A DNA stretch of 64,000 nucleotides from Haematobia irritans (GCF_050003625.1 NC_134399.1:222202975-222266974); one strand, 5' to 3'. Counted from the first letter of the stretch, positions 1-13,134 are shown. Notes: generated from the letters alone by a model not told the origin. Program-made: numbers and translations.

Positions 1-150
1 TATGTCCCCGAACATATCAACCAGAATATGTCCCCGTAGTTATGTCCCCGAACTTGTCAAATAAAATATATATGGTCCGGAAGTAGAACATGTCCCCGAA
101 CTTAAGAAATGGAATACATTTAAAGTATATGTCCCCGATTATATCAACTA
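1..150. repeat. Irregular repeat of ATGTCCCCG motif
   Basis: The nonamer ATGTCCCCG occurs exactly at about 2, 28, 42, 90 and 129, usually followed by a short AT-rich spacer. Spacing is irregular (13 to 48 bp), so this is a cluster of a short GC-rich motif rather than a clean satellite. It is probably the edge of an array that continues left of the window. No coding potential is visible. Confidence 0.6.
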
Positions 151-1590
151 AAATATATAGTTGTGAACGTTAAAAGATGTTTTAATTTAAAATGTAAATT
201 CCTACAAATGGCCAAACCTCTAATTGTATTGTTTCCCTTTGGAAATTTTGTTGAATATATCGTAAACATACCACAAAGTTTAAATTTCAAGTCATATGTC
301 TAAAAATTTTTTATTCTTATCTACATTTAAAAATTTTCACTTACATCCTTACGATTTTGTATTGCGTTACAAATCACATGAAAACGCACAATTATTTTTT
401 CTTACTGTCATTGACATTTACTCCAGTTAAACATCATGCACAAAGGCTATTCAAATCGGTTTATATAGACATATAAAGCCTTTAATTTTGAACTGATAAA
501 CAATTGACAGTAACCCATCGTAGTTATAGGCGGGAATTGAAACAATTTCATTGTAATTCCATTTTCTCCATTCATGATAAGCGTGGGAGTATTTTATAAA
601 TTAACAAACAAAAAAACTCTCTTACGTTTATCAATAAAAACACTTTTGTTTTCTTTCAAACAAATACAAAGCGGATAAATTGTTATCGATTTCAAATTAG
701 TTTAACCATGCCACCACTATCCCAAGGAAAACAGTGTGGTTAACAGTTCTATTGTGTATTTTTGGGGGTTTTTGTCAATAAATTAGATTTAAACTGCGTT
801 TGTTTGTCAGTGTTACAAAAAACAATATATGTAGGCATTTATTGATACTTAATATTGAATAGAGGTTTTGTTAGTTCACTAACGACTTTTTGAACGTCAA
901 CATTTAAACACACCCTAGCAATGTTTTTTATTTTAATAGACATAAAGGCTTCAACGATTTTCATACACAGGTTTAAGCAGAAAAGAAAGGTCAATAATCT
1001 AAAAAAAAATGTAAATAAACTTTTCTCCTTTTTTTGTTTAAATGAAGCGTAAAATTTCACCTTTTCGATTCCATATGATACGAAACAAGTGTGGTTAATC
1101 ACAATGGACTGAATATTTAGTCTAAGTAAGCTCCAACTTAACCTAAGTGTGGTTGTCAACACTGGAGATAAGCGACTTTAACGACATCTATTGACAAAAT
1201 AAATAAAAAACATTTACACTAACTACATATTATAAAAAGAGTTGGAATAGTTTTGCCTTCAGTTCTTCAGTTCCGACTTTTAATGAAAACATTAGAAAAC
1301 CATGTTTATTAAAATTTGTTATTCTCTTGTCATTACTAAATGTTTTACATATTTAAGGATGTTTACAACATAGTCAACATATTGTGGGTTGTCTGAAAAT
1401 GGATATTTGGCCACCATTCAAATTCATACAAAATATATAAAAACACAAATAAAAATAAATAATATATTCCAAGAATATTACTATATTATAGTGCGCAACA
1501 TATGCGAAACATGGAAAACACATGAGGACCTACACTATATGGCGTGTTGTTTTTTTTTATATGAAACCAAAAAAAATATTTAAATATTTC
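151..1590. other. AT-rich stretch without recognisable gene
   Basis: No convincing coding region, repeat array or transposon end was seen. Two short open frames exist but have no signal peptide, domain or splice context. It may hold the upstream intron or 5' exons of the gene whose first visible exon starts at 4374; I could not find such exons. Confidence 0.4.
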
Positions 1591-1596
1591 GCCAAT

Positions 1597-3690
1597 TTTT
1601 ATACCCACCACCATAAAATGGTGACGGGGGTATAATAAGTTTGTCATTCCGTTTGTAACATATCGAAATATCGATTTCCGACTATATAAAGTATATATAT
1701 TCTTGATCAGGGAGAAATTCTAAGACGATATAAGCATGTCCGTCTGTCCGTCTGTCTGTCTGTCTGTTGTAATCACGCTACAGCCTTCAATAATGGCGCT
1801 AACGTCCCCAAATTTGGCACAGATTAGTTTTTTGTTTGCAGGCAGGTCAAGTTCGAAGATGGGCTATATCGGTCCAAGTTTTGATGTAGTCCCCATATAA
1901 ACCGACCTCCCGATTTGGGGTCTTGGGCCTATAAAAACCGTAGTTTTTATCAGATTTGCCTGAAATTGGAAATCCAGAGGTATTTTGGGACCAAAAAGAG
2001 GTGTGTCGAAAATGGTCCGTATCGGTCCATGTTTTGATATAGCCCCCATATAGACCGATCTCCCGATTTTGCTTCTTGGGCGTTTAGAAACTATATTTAC
2101 CATCCGATTTGCCTGAAATTGGAAATCTAGAGGTATTGTGGGACTATAAAGAGGTGTGTCGAAAATGGTCCGTATCGGTCCATGTTTTGGTATAGTCCCC
2201 ATATAGACCGAGCTCCCGATTTTGCTTCTTGCGCGTCTAGAAACAGTATTTTCTATCCGATTTGTATGAAATTGAAAACCTAGAGGTATTTTGGGACCAT
2301 AAAGTGGTGAGTCGAAAATGGTCCGTATCGGTCCATATTTTGATATAGCCCCCATATAAACCAACCTCCCGATTTGGAGTCTTGGGCCCTAAAAACCGTA
2401 GTTTTTATCCAATTTGCCTGACATTGGAAATATAGAGGTATTTGAGGACCATAAAAAGGTGTGCCGAAAATGGTGCCAATCGGTCCATGTTTTGGTATAG
2501 CCCCCATATAGACTGATATCCCGATTTTGCTTCTAGGGCTTCTAGAAACTATATTTACAATACGATTTGCCTGAAATTAGAAATCTAGAGGCATTTGAGG
2601 ACCATAAAAAGGTGTGCCGAAAATGGTGCTCATCGGTCTATGTTTTGATATAGGCCCCATAGAGACTGATCTCCCGATATCGCTTCTTGGGCTTCTAGAA
2701 ACTATATTTTCTATCCGATTTTCCTGAAATTGAAAATCTAGAGTTCGTTTGGGACCATAAAAAGGTGTGCCGAAAATAGCCCCCATATAGACCGATCTCC
2801 CGATTTTGCTTCTTGGGCTTCTAGAAACTATATTTACCACCCGCTTTGCCTGAAATTCTTGAGCTTCTATAAACTGTATTTATTACCCGATTTGCCTGAA
2901 ATTCGAAATGTAGAGGTATTTTTAGACCACAAATAAGTGTACCGAAATTGAGGTATATCGGTCCATTTTTTGGTATAACCCCCATATAGACTGATCTTCT
3001 TGGGCGTCTAGAGACTATGTTTTCTAGCCAATTTGTTTGAAATTCTGGAGGTATTTTAAGATCACAAATATATGAGTAGCAAATGGTACCTATCGGTCTA
3101 TGTTTTGGTATAGCCCCCATATACACCGATCTCCCGGCTTTATTTCTTGGGCTTCTAGAATCCGTAGTTTTTATCCGATTTGCTGGAAATTAGTAATCTA
3201 TAATGAAATTTTAGACAAACGAAATTTCCTTTTCTTATAAAGTATTTTCGTTTATTCAACTCTAAAATTCTCTAAAATAGCAGGCGCACTGATCATGAAA
3301 ATTGCTTCAAACTGAAAGTAAAATTTCCAGATTTTACTCATCGTATTTATTTAAATAATGACGGGAAAATCTGCAGATTTAAGATTTTAAATCAAGGCGT
3401 AATTTAATCATATACACGATATGTTTATAATTTCTCTAAAACTCAAACAAAATTGGTTCTCATAAATCTAGAATCTTATCTGGTCTTCATAGGTAGAATC
3501 TTTAAAGTTTGCCTTCGGGAGCTGACTGCCTTGGGAGAAGATTTGTCATCAAACCCTTACAATTCTATATATTATCAAGTAACCCACTACGACGAAGACT
3601 TTTCAAAGTAAACTATCATATTTAGTTCATGGTGGTGGGTATTTAAAATTCGGCCCGGCCGAATTTACTGCTGTATATACTTGTTATTAA
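1597..3690 (+). mobile_element. INE-1/mini-me-like (Helentron-type) element with 153-bp tandem core
   Basis: The left end is a hairpin-forming segment (ATACCCACCACCAT ... GGGGGTATAAT), followed by TTTGTCATTCCGTTTGTAAC and a (GTCY)n microsatellite at about 1738-1770. The core is a tandem array with 153-bp period: the CCCCATATA landmark recurs near 1891, 2044, 2197, 2350 and 2502. The right end has the palindrome TTCGGCCCGGCCGAA near 3650 and ends in TATATACTTGTT. A conserved 5' block, a (GTCY)n tract and a 3' stem-loop are what I recall for dipteran mini-me/INE-1 elements. Assignment to Helentrons is inference. The element has no protein-coding gene; the long open frame on the minus strand reflects the 51-codon period. 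Confidence 0.7.
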
Positions 3691-4373
3691 ATGACATATG
3701 GCCATTATTTCCTCAAATAAGAAATTTCGAAAGAAACACAAGAAGTATATCAATTTTACAATGCTCATAATATGAAAACAAAACAACATCCTAATGATTT
3801 TTTAGCATTAAATTAAATCATAAATTTTAACACATTGCTTTGATTTACATACTTGGATTTTAAACTTTGCTACAAATGTTTTTTTTCCATCATTTTAATT
3901 TGTAATAATTTTCCACCCACTTTTGCCTTTCTGTACATCTTAACCTCTAAAATTCCTCTCAATGAACTTTACTGCGGTCAACGCCAGCGGTATATCTATT
4001 TTCATGAAAAAAAATGTTGCGTGTTTACGATTTTCCGGCATATAAATTATTTGAGAAATATTTAGATTTTGTTTTTTGCATAATTGACATTGATTGATTA
4101 ATTACTTCAAATATAAAATAAATATTAGTCTAGATTTTTTTTCACATGAATCTCGAATGTTTTTCCTATAAAAAATAATTGTAGAAATCAATTGCAATGG
4201 CATGACCATAAATAGAAACATAAATTTGGAGAAATAGAAAAAAATGTTTGCTTTACGGGTAGTCATTTAATTTTATATTATATTTTTTATTTTATATTAT
4301 ATTATTATTTTTTCAATTACATTTCTATATTTTACTTAATTAATTTTATATTTCCCCCTTCATCTCATTCCAG

Positions 4374-7300
4374 TTAAGTCCTATTTTTGATAAAACCTTC
4401 AAAATGCCCGAGTTGGCCAAAAGTCTTATTGTAAAACTTGGTCCAAAGACATTCTTTCGCCTACAGGAGGGTTTCTTTCACAATGACACCATAAATCGCT
4501 TCATCATCGAAGGTGAAATGAGTGAATATGAAAAAGTTGAAATTGGTACTGATGCATTTCGTGGAAATAATGGACCATTTCCAGAAATTGTATTTACCAA
4601 TGTATTTGCCATAATCATTTTGCAGAGAGCTTTTAAACAAAAAGCTTCAGGTGAGAATTTAGCATGAAATATTTTTTATATATTTATGTAATAAATTTAA
4701 TTTTTGTTTTATACACAGAGAGTTGCAAGGTGAATGTCACAAACAGTAATGATGTTTTATTATTCGAAAATTCTTTTGAGAACACACAAATACGTGGATC
4801 TTTTGTGGGCATTAAGGATTTGAGAATATCTGAGAAGGCCTTTAGTTCGGCTCAGGCAAAGGTGAGTGAAACAATAGACAGAGAGAAAAATTTAATAAAA
4901 ATATTTTTTTTTTTTATAAAATATAATCAATATATGTTTAACTTCTTATATATACTATGGTCCCTTTTTTCTTTCCAGCTTCATATCGAATCCTCAAACA
5001 TCGATAATATCTATCGTTTCGATGCCTCTATACGAGAAATAAAATTTGTAAAGTGTACCATAGGTACTATAAATCCGGGAGCATTTGATGTCAATAATAT
5101 ACATTCAATAATATTCGAATCATGTCGCATAGATGCCATTAAATCGAGAGCAATTACAGAGAAGGTAAGATTAATAAAAACATAAGCTTCGATATGTAAC
5201 ACTAAAATTATAATAATAGTATGGTCATGGATCATGTTGATATTAAATGTAGAAATGGAATTGAACAATTTTAGATCGCTTAGAACCAAATCCTTACTTT
5301 TCTCACAAAATTTATTAGCATACTTTGAGGGGTTTTATATTAATTTTATTTTTTAAACGAAATACTCAGAAAACTGTGAATTTTTCTGAGTCTGTCAAAC
5401 ACAATATAAGAAATGTTGCTTTGCTTTACACAAAAATAGGAAATCGTAAAATTTTATTTCCTTCTGGAAAAACTGATTCCATTGCCTTCAATTCAGTTTT
5501 AGTTAATTGTTATTGTCTGTGCTGCGCTAGAAAGTGATTCTCTATTGTATGGTAAATGTGTCCAATTGTAATTTTTTTATCGGATCATGGTCTTCGATCG
5601 GAAATCTATTGTACCATAGATGACAAATTAAGAAATTGCTTCAATTTTGTCCAAATTTTACTACTATAGGAAATTTTGTCCAAATTTCATTTCTATAGGA
5701 AATATTGTCAAAATGTCATTTCTATAGGAAATTTCGTCAAAATTTTATTTCTATAGGAAATTTTGTCAAAAGTTTTATTTCTGTAAAAAATTTTGTCAAA
5801 ATTTTGTTTATTTAGAAAATTGTGTCAAAATTTCATTTCTATGGGAAATTTTGTCAAAATTTCATTTCTATAGGAAATTTTGTCAAAATATTGGACACAT
5901 TTAAATAAACTCTAAACTCAAAACCAAATCTGTTTTTATTACCATGACCTCGAGCCGAACTAAACAAAAATTATTAAAATTAATTTCTATAGGAAATTTT
6001 GTCCAAATTTCATTTCTATAGGATATTTTGTCCAAATTTCATTTATATAGGACATTTTTTCAAAATTTTATTTTTATAGGAAATGTTGTCCAATTTTTTT
6101 TCTGATAGGAAATTTTGTCAAAATTTCATAGGATTTTTTTTCCATATTTGTATTTCTGTAAAAAATGTTGTCAAAATTTTATTTCTTTAGAAAATTTCGA
6201 CAAAATTTCATTTCTATAGGAAATTTTGACAAAATTTCATTTCTATAGGAAATTTTGTCAAAATTTCATTTCTATAGGAAATTTTGTCAGAATTTCATTT
6301 CTATAGGAAATTTTGTCAAAATTTCATTTCTATAGAAAATTTTGTCAAAATTTCATTTCTATAGGAAATTTTGTCCAAATTTCATTTCTACAGGAAATTT
6401 TGTCAAAATTTCATTTCTATAGGAAATTTTGTCAAAATGATTGGAAATTTTGTACAAATTTCATTTCTATAGGAAATTTTGTCAAAATTTCATTTCTATA
6501 GGAAATTTCGTAAAAAAATTCATTTCTATAGGAATTTTTGTCCAAATTTCATTACTATAGGATATTTTGTCCAAATTTCATTTCTATAGGAAATTTTGTA
6601 CAAATTTCATTTCTATAGGAAATTTTGTCAAAATTTCATTCCTATTAGAAATTTTGTCCAAATGTTTATTTCTGTAAAAGAATTTTGTCAAAATTTTATT
6701 TCTATAGGACATTTTGTCAAAATGTTATTTCAATAAAAATTTTTGCCAAAATTACATTTCAATAAACATTTTTGTCAAAATTTCATTTCTATAAAAAATT
6801 TTGTCCAAATTTAATTTCTATAGAAAATTGAAATATGTCTTTCGTGAAGAAAAATGTTTTGCAAAGATTTCTACCGACTGTGGTAAACGTGCTTACAACG
6901 TATAGAATCGGTTCTTTCTAGATTAAGTTTCAGGCCCCTAGATTTTTTTCAAAGGTAATCTAATGAACCTTGAATCAAATATTAATACCGAATTTGTTTA
7001 TTCAATTTAAATGCTTCAGTATTAGCATTCATTACGACTCCATAAACAATTAATTATTATTAATAATTATTTCAAACAATCAATGCCATTTCAGCTCTAT
7101 AGTGAATATGTCTCCATAACAGGTGCCACCATAGGCCTTATCGAAAGTGATGCAATTTATGGTAGTGGCATTAAAGAATTGAAAATTACCAACAACAAGT
7201 AAGTTTTTAAACCAATAATTGAATTATTAGTAGTCGTATTAAATTCACACCTTGTCTTTTTTTGTTTGACCAGAATCGATACCATTTCCGAGAATGCAAT

Positions 7301-10300
7301 TTACGTGACTTCCATTTATGTCAACATATCGGGCAATAATGTCAAACACCTGGGTAGCAAATGGCTACACGTCAAAGACTGGAGTCGTGTCACAGTGACG
7401 GGCAATCAATTTGGTGTCTTTGGTCATATGCTTTTGGAGAGTAGCAAAAATGGTGATAGCTGTGCTTTTGAGGGCAACTCATTGACCAGTCCCCAGGATG
7501 GAAGTTTAAATTTCACCAATCCTTATTGTAAAGTACGCGAGATATCTGTCAATAAGGCTTGCCGCTGTGATTTCCAATGGCTGGAACGACTATCGGATCA
7601 TGATCTTCGATCGGAAATCTATTGTACCATAGATGACAAATTGGGAAATTGCTTCAATGCCACCATTTTAAATTTTCTCAAATATTTCAATGAGGTCTGT
7701 GATGATACCAAGACCATATTGGATTGCAAAAATAATAAAAATTTGAAAAAAATTGAGGGACGTTTCTTCACTGCCGAAGAATTGGCAGCCAAGAATCGTG
7801 ATATTCCCCAACTCATCATAATGATTGGAGGCTCTTTGATTATGATAATCATTTTGGTTTTGTTAATCTTGCTAATATGTCATCTGTGTAAGAGATCGCG
7901 GAAGCAAGCTACTAATGATGGATCCCATGGACGTAGCCATGTCCATGAATTTTCATCAGATGAACGTGTAGTGATCAGTCAGTCCCTCCAATTGATACAA
8001 AAGAAATATCCAGAAATTTATAAAAAAGTCAATGAACGTATACAGATCATGTATATTGCCGATTTACCCGAAGAGAAATGTGTCAAAACCACTAGTCAAA
8101 TAGTTAATCTGCTGAATAAGGTTAAAAGTCCCGATGCTGATATTTTGGCCCTTAATCGAGTGCTCACAGAACATTTGCAATCACCACTACCAACAGCCCC
8201 ACCGGCTGATCAAACTCCAATCTATTCGGAGCCAGGAATGAATGATGATTTCTATACATCGACAACATTTTCTAGTATACCAGGTGATTCGGCGGGTGGG
8301 AATGTTCCCGGGCCCGAGCATATATATGCCGAACCTAGTTGTGCCCAACAACCCTTGCTGCCCAATGAATACGCATCACCAGCCGATGGTCATTTGGAAT
8401 CAATGGATGTCTATACGGAACCCATTAACGAAAGAGGTAATACAACTATGATAAATCTTAGAGGGAATTATGGTACACAGTATTAGGAAGATGCACCACA
8501 CAAAAAGACCCCCTAGACCTAAAAACACCCACACAATACTGGTTCATGGTAATAAGAACCTGAAACAAAAAAATCCCAAGTAAGTTTTTATGAGCCATCT
8601 CTGTTTTTGGTGGAAAGTATAGTTGTTTTTCCATACAATCAGCTTGAAAACAATATTCACTCGAAACCATGAACCATATAACTCTTTGTTTTAATTTTGT
8701 AGTAAAGTAGAAAATTGTGTAGTTCCACTTTTTCAAAAGACTATTGACTAGTTTTTCAAAGTATAAAATTCATTCATTTTAAATCTAGAAAAAAATTGTT
8801 AATATTCTTGAAATTATTGCATGATAAAAATACTACAGATAGATAGAAGGAATCTAAAAGTGCAAGTTTCTATAATCAAATAGGCGACGGCGATTAACGT
8901 GATCTTCTAAGGAGAATAATCAGCATTTTATGGATTTCTAAATAAATTTTGCATGGCCTTCAACGGCCACTAACCGAAGCTCCCCTCTACTTTAGGGGAT
9001 TTCTAAATTAATTTCTTTAGGGGATTTCTAAATTAATTTCTCATGGCCTTCAACGGCCACTAACCGAAGCTCCCCTCTAATTTAGGGGAAGCTGTCCTAT
9101 TTCTTAAAATCAATTGTAAAACATCTGCATACTTTTAGGCGCCGATAGATTTATTGACACCACATATTGGAAGAAGAAAACCAGTTCCACAAAAAATGTC
9201 AAATGTCATGTCAACAAACATCTACTTTAGGAGTACATACCACGGTTGCCACCGTTAGTAGAATTCAACCAAAAATGGTAGATTTTTTAATGTTTTGGGA
9301 GATTTTGCAAAATATTCCTCTCCAACTACGGGCCACTTCACAAATTCTCTATAGAACATTTTGACAAAATTTTCTATAAAAATACAATTTTGACAAAATT
9401 TTCTATAGAAATAAAATTTTGCCAAAATTTTCTATAGAAATAAAATTTTGCCAAAATTTTATATAGAAATAAAATTTTGACAAAATTTTCTATAGAAATA
9501 AAATTTTGACAAAATTTTCTATAGAAATAAAATTTTGACAAAATTCTTTAATAGAAATAAAATTTTGACAAAATTCTTTAATAGAAATAAAATTTTGACA
9601 AAATTATTATAAATAAAAACTTTTATGGGAATAAAATTTTGACAAAACTTTTAATAGAAATAAAATTTTTAAATAATTTGTATAGAAATAAAATTTTGAA
9701 AAAATTATCTATAAAAATGAAACTTTGATAAAATTTTTCAAGAAATAACATTTTGGCAATATTATCTATAGAAATAAAATTTTGACAAGATTTTCCATAG
9801 AAATAAAAGTTTAAAAAAAAAATTTTCCATAGAAATAAAACTTTGACAAATTTTTCTATAAAAAAAATTTGGTGAAAATCTTTATAGAAATAAAATTTTG
9901 ACATTTTTATAGAATTAAAATTTTGACAAAATTTTTTATAGAAATAAAATTTTGACAAAATTTTCCATAGAAATAAAATCTTGACAAAATCTTTATAGAA
10001 ATAAAATATTGACAAAGTTTTCTAAATAATAATTAATCAATAAAAAAAATTTAAATGCCAACAAGAATATTTACATACTAAACGCAGACAAAGGAAACGT
10101 TACAGTGGCCATGGAGAAGGAAGAATATAAAGAGAGGATGTTAAAAATAATTAATAAAAGAAAGATCGAATAAAATAAACATATCGAAATAAAATTTTGA
10201 CAAAATTTTCTATAGAAATAAAATTTTGGCAGCATTTTCTGTAGAAATACAATTTTGACAAAATTATCAAACCTTTTATAGAAATAAAATGTTGACAAAA

Positions 10301-13134
10301 TTTTCTATAGGTTAGGTTAGGTTAGGTGGCAGCCCGATGTACCAGGCTCACTTAGACCATTCAGTCCATTGTGATACCACATTGGTGAACTTCTCTCTTA
10401 TCACTGAGTGCTGCCCGATTCCATGTTAAGCTCCTTTTTATAGCCGAGTCCGAACGGCGTTCCACATTGCAGTGAAACCACTTAGAGAAGCTTTGAAACC
10501 CTCAGAAATGTCACCAGCATTACTGAGGTGGGATAATCCACCGCTGAAAATTTTTTTGGTGTTCGGTCGAAGCAGGAATCGAACCCACGACCTTGTGTAT
10601 GCAAGGCGGGCCATGCTAACCATTGCACCACGGTGGCTCCCAAAATTTTCTATAGAAATAATATTTTGAAAAAAAAATTCAATCGAAATAATATTTTGAC
10701 AAAATTTTCTAAGAAATACAATTTTGACAAAATTTTCTATAAAAATAAAATTTCGTCAAAATTTTCTGTAGAAATAAACTTTTGACAAAATTTTCTATAG
10801 AGATAATATTTTGAAAAAAATTTCAATCGAAATAATATTTTGACAAAATTTTCTATAGAAATAAAATTTTCACAAAATTTTCTATCGAAAAAATCTTGAC
10901 AAAATTTTCTATAGAACTAAAATTTTGGCAGCATTTTCTGTAGAAATACAATTTTGACAAAATTTTTATAGAAATAATATTTTGAAAAAAATTTCAAACG
11001 AAATAATATTTTGACAAAATTTTCTATAGAAATGCAATGTTGACAAAATTTTCTATCGAAAAAATCTTGACAAAATTTTTATGGAAATAAAATTGGGACA
11101 AAATTTTCTATAGAAATAAAATTTTTATACGAATAAAATTTTGACAAAATTTTTAATAGAAATAAAATTTTGACAAAATTTTTAATAGAAATAAAATTTT
11201 GAAATAATTTGTATAGAAATAAAATTTTGAAAAAATTATCTATAAAAATGAAACTTTGACAAAATTTTTGTAGAAATAACATTTTGACAAAATTATCTAT
11301 AGAAATAAAATTTTGACAAAATTTTCTACAGAAATAAAACCTCGACAAAAATGTTATAGAAATAAAATTTTGGCAAAATTATCTATAGAAATAAAGTTTT
11401 GGCAAAATTTTCTATAGAAATACAATTTTGACAAAATTTTCAATAGAAATAAAATCTTGACAACATTTTCCATAGAGACAAAATTTTGACAGAATTTTAT
11501 ATAAAAATAAAATTTTGACAAAATTATCTATAAAAATAATATTTTGACAAAATTTTCTGTAGAAATAAAGTTTTGACAACATTTTTCATAGAAAAGAAAT
11601 GCTAACAAAATGTTCTATAGAAATAAAGTTTTGACAAACTAAGATTTTTTTGTTTGGTAGTTTTTTTGGTAAAATTTTCTCCAAATTTTGGTAGATTATT
11701 TTTAGCTCGAATGACAACCGTGGTAGATCCGCCTGCTTCTTTGTAAAATTTCTATTTTTTCTTTTTGATGTTTGTTTTTTATTTCTCGCGAAATTTTCAG
11801 ATTCTTGGAATATGCCGAAAATTTTATTTTACTTCTTAGAGCTGTCCGCTCTTCACAGTGTCTAATTTTGAGAGATTTCACTGTATCTAATCCTAAAAAA
11901 AACTTTAACGGAAACAGTGTTACTTTTTTCCAATTTGTTTATAAAAAGTATAAAACTTTTATAAAAATTTACCAAAAAATCTCTTTAGTAAATTTACCAA
12001 TAATTTTGGTTGGTAACAATTGTTGCCGTTCCTACAAGGCACACTCATTTAAAAAAAGGGTCACAAAATATAGCAATTTTTTCATATCTACACTAGAAAT
12101 TTTTTTACATACTTTTGGGCATTACATGTGACCACTATAATGCCTAAAAGTAGTGGTAAAAAATGGAAAATTGTTCAAAAATATATGTGACATGATGGTG
12201 ACTTATTTGTTAAGACATCATCTGACAAAATAGTAATAATCTGTGAAATCCATTATAAAAATGTTTGAAATTTAATTCTGATTATTTAAATTTCTAGCTA
12301 AGGGACTTTGCTAAAACAATTTGTTTGTATTATGTATGATTAAGGATTAAAAACAAAAATCCAGTAAATTTTAGTATATACTTCTTTGCAATTTCATATC
12401 TGTACCAATTTACTTTTCTATAGAACACAAACAATTCACATCATTTCTGCTATAACTCCCCTTCAAAACTACTAATACCTCAATAAACCCCAAAAATAAA
12501 AAATAATAATAATAATGCAATAACTTTGACTATACTAATTTCATACCTGCCATCATCTATTACAGAAACGAATCTTACCACACCCTATGCTGTAGCCAGA
12601 CCTCGAACCACATATCAAAGTCCTTATAGACCCATACAATATGCCACGCCCATGAGAACACAATATAGCCATCAACAGCAACAAACGCAACAACGACAAC
12701 TGCCAGACGTTTTGTCACAACATCATACACAATATCCCAATAATTCAGCCACAAATACAGGGACCCGTATAACATCACCAAATCCCCCAATGTCCTCATC
12801 CTCCGTATCCACGCTTTCGAATGTACGACGCATGGCTCAAGATTTACAGGGCAAAAGTAATTTCAATCCCATAGCAAAACCTCGAAATATGCATTTGGTA
12901 GCACCACCCACATATACTGCTCCCGATATTAGACATAAACAATTAATCAAAAATCCATCCACCACAGGAGTCGTAGCATCTGGTATTGTTGCCGCCGCCA
13001 GAGGTCCAAATGAAGATATCGAATTGGATATGCGTGGTGCTACAGCATTACCCACAGATTCGGGATCAAATCATTCGGGCGGTAGTAATGAAACAGTGCA
13101 AATGGATGATGTTATCCAATATGCAGACTCTTAA
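4374..13134 (+). CDS. LRTM-A: single-pass membrane protein with LRR/beta-helix-like ectodomain and tyrosine-motif tail (5' partial)
   Basis: Six exons join in frame: 4374-4650, 4719-4861, 4979-5164, 7095-7198, 7274-8436, 12566-13134 (2442 nt, 813 residues plus stop). Every junction is GT-AG with matching phase (1,0,0,2,1). The first visible exon opens after a strong polypyrimidine-AG, is open upstream of its first ATG (4404) and lacks a signal peptide, so 5' exons are missing. The ectodomain shows repeated short strands (KELKITNNKIDTISENAIY) like LRR or right-handed beta-helix coils, then a Cys-rich cap (CRCDFQWL). Exon 5 encodes a transmembrane helix (LIIMIGGSLIMIIILVLLIL) and a basic stop-transfer. 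The tail has a helical segment and three Y-x-E-P motifs (IYSEP, IYAEP, VYTEP); exon 6 is Gln/Asn/Pro-rich. Reading through the exon-5 donor gives an alternative end at 8486. I do not recognise a named orthologue. A receptor or adhesion role is inference. Confidence 0.8.
5578..5645 (+). pseudogene. Intronic copy of part of LRTM-A exon 5
   Basis: In intron 3 of LRTM-A, 68 bp duplicate the coding segment at 7591-7658 with three mismatches (65/68). The copy contains GATCGGAAATCTATTGTACC and ends exactly where a 29-bp minisatellite begins. It has no splice sites of its own and is not an alternative exon. Confidence 0.85.
5646..6835. repeat. 29-bp AT-rich minisatellite in LRTM-A intron 3
   Basis: About 40 degenerate copies of a unit of the form AAATTTTGTCAAAATTTCAT plus TTCTATAGG. 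It is the reverse-complement sense of the arrays at 9355-11640 and 35340-36770. An open frame across 6313-6501 is an artefact of the repeat. Confidence 0.85.
8932..9090. repeat. Tandem duplication in LRTM-A intron 5
   Basis: A segment with CATGGCCTTCAACGGCCACT and AACCGAAGCTCCCCTCTA appears twice, about 90 bp apart, joined by a third partial copy of TTTAGGGGATTTCTAAATTA. It contains the small palindrome GGCCttcaacGGCC. No function is evident. Confidence 0.7.
10053..10155 (+). pseudogene. Penelope-like element reverse transcriptase fragment
   Basis: An in-frame stretch reads NKNIYILNADKGNVTVAM then EKEEYKERMLKII. The DKGN-TV-M-EY pattern is typical of the region ahead of the Penelope-like reverse transcriptase core. 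It is a short isolated fragment inside the 29-bp array with no flanking coding sequence, so it is a dead remnant. Confidence 0.6.
10310..10641 (-). mobile_element. tRNA-derived SINE (family A), full-length
   Basis: Read on the minus strand it begins GGGAGCCACCGTGGTGCAAT, has a pol III A-box-like GGTTAGCATGG and a clear B box GGTTCGATTCC, a body with conserved GGAACGCCGTTCGGACTCGG, and a tail of (CCTAA)3. It is inserted in a 29-bp array; the same array sequence flanks both sides, so a target-site duplication cannot be separated from the array period. Related copies are at 21991, 45153, 60281 and 63259. Confidence 0.85.

Larger units (their letters stand above)
9355..11640. repeat. 29-bp AT-rich minisatellite array (interrupted)
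   Basis: Direct repeats of a unit containing TTTTGACAAAATTTTCTATA, period 29 bp (landmark GAC at 9479 and 9508). The array lies in intron 5 of LRTM-A and is interrupted by a Penelope-like fragment (10053-10155) and a SINE (10310-10641). Minus-strand open frames across it (repeating KFCQNF-type peptides) are artefacts. Confidence 0.85.

Noticed and set aside
1864..3126. Several minus-strand frames with repeating MGAI-KHGPI-type peptides
   Set aside because: They follow the 153-bp (51-codon) tandem repeat of an INE-1-like element and lack start context, domains or splice sites.
5646..6835. CRISPR array
   Set aside because: Short direct repeats are present, but they are contiguous degenerate monomers without unique spacers in a eukaryotic genome.
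10438..10669. Protein-coding frames in the SINEs (both strands)
   Set aside because: They recur in every SINE copy (22178, 45312, 45350, 60592) and are non-coding SINE body sequence.
9623..11348. Minus-strand frames rich in KFCQNFISI
   Set aside because: Translation of the 29-bp minisatellite; equivalent frames appear at 6313 and 35342-36918.
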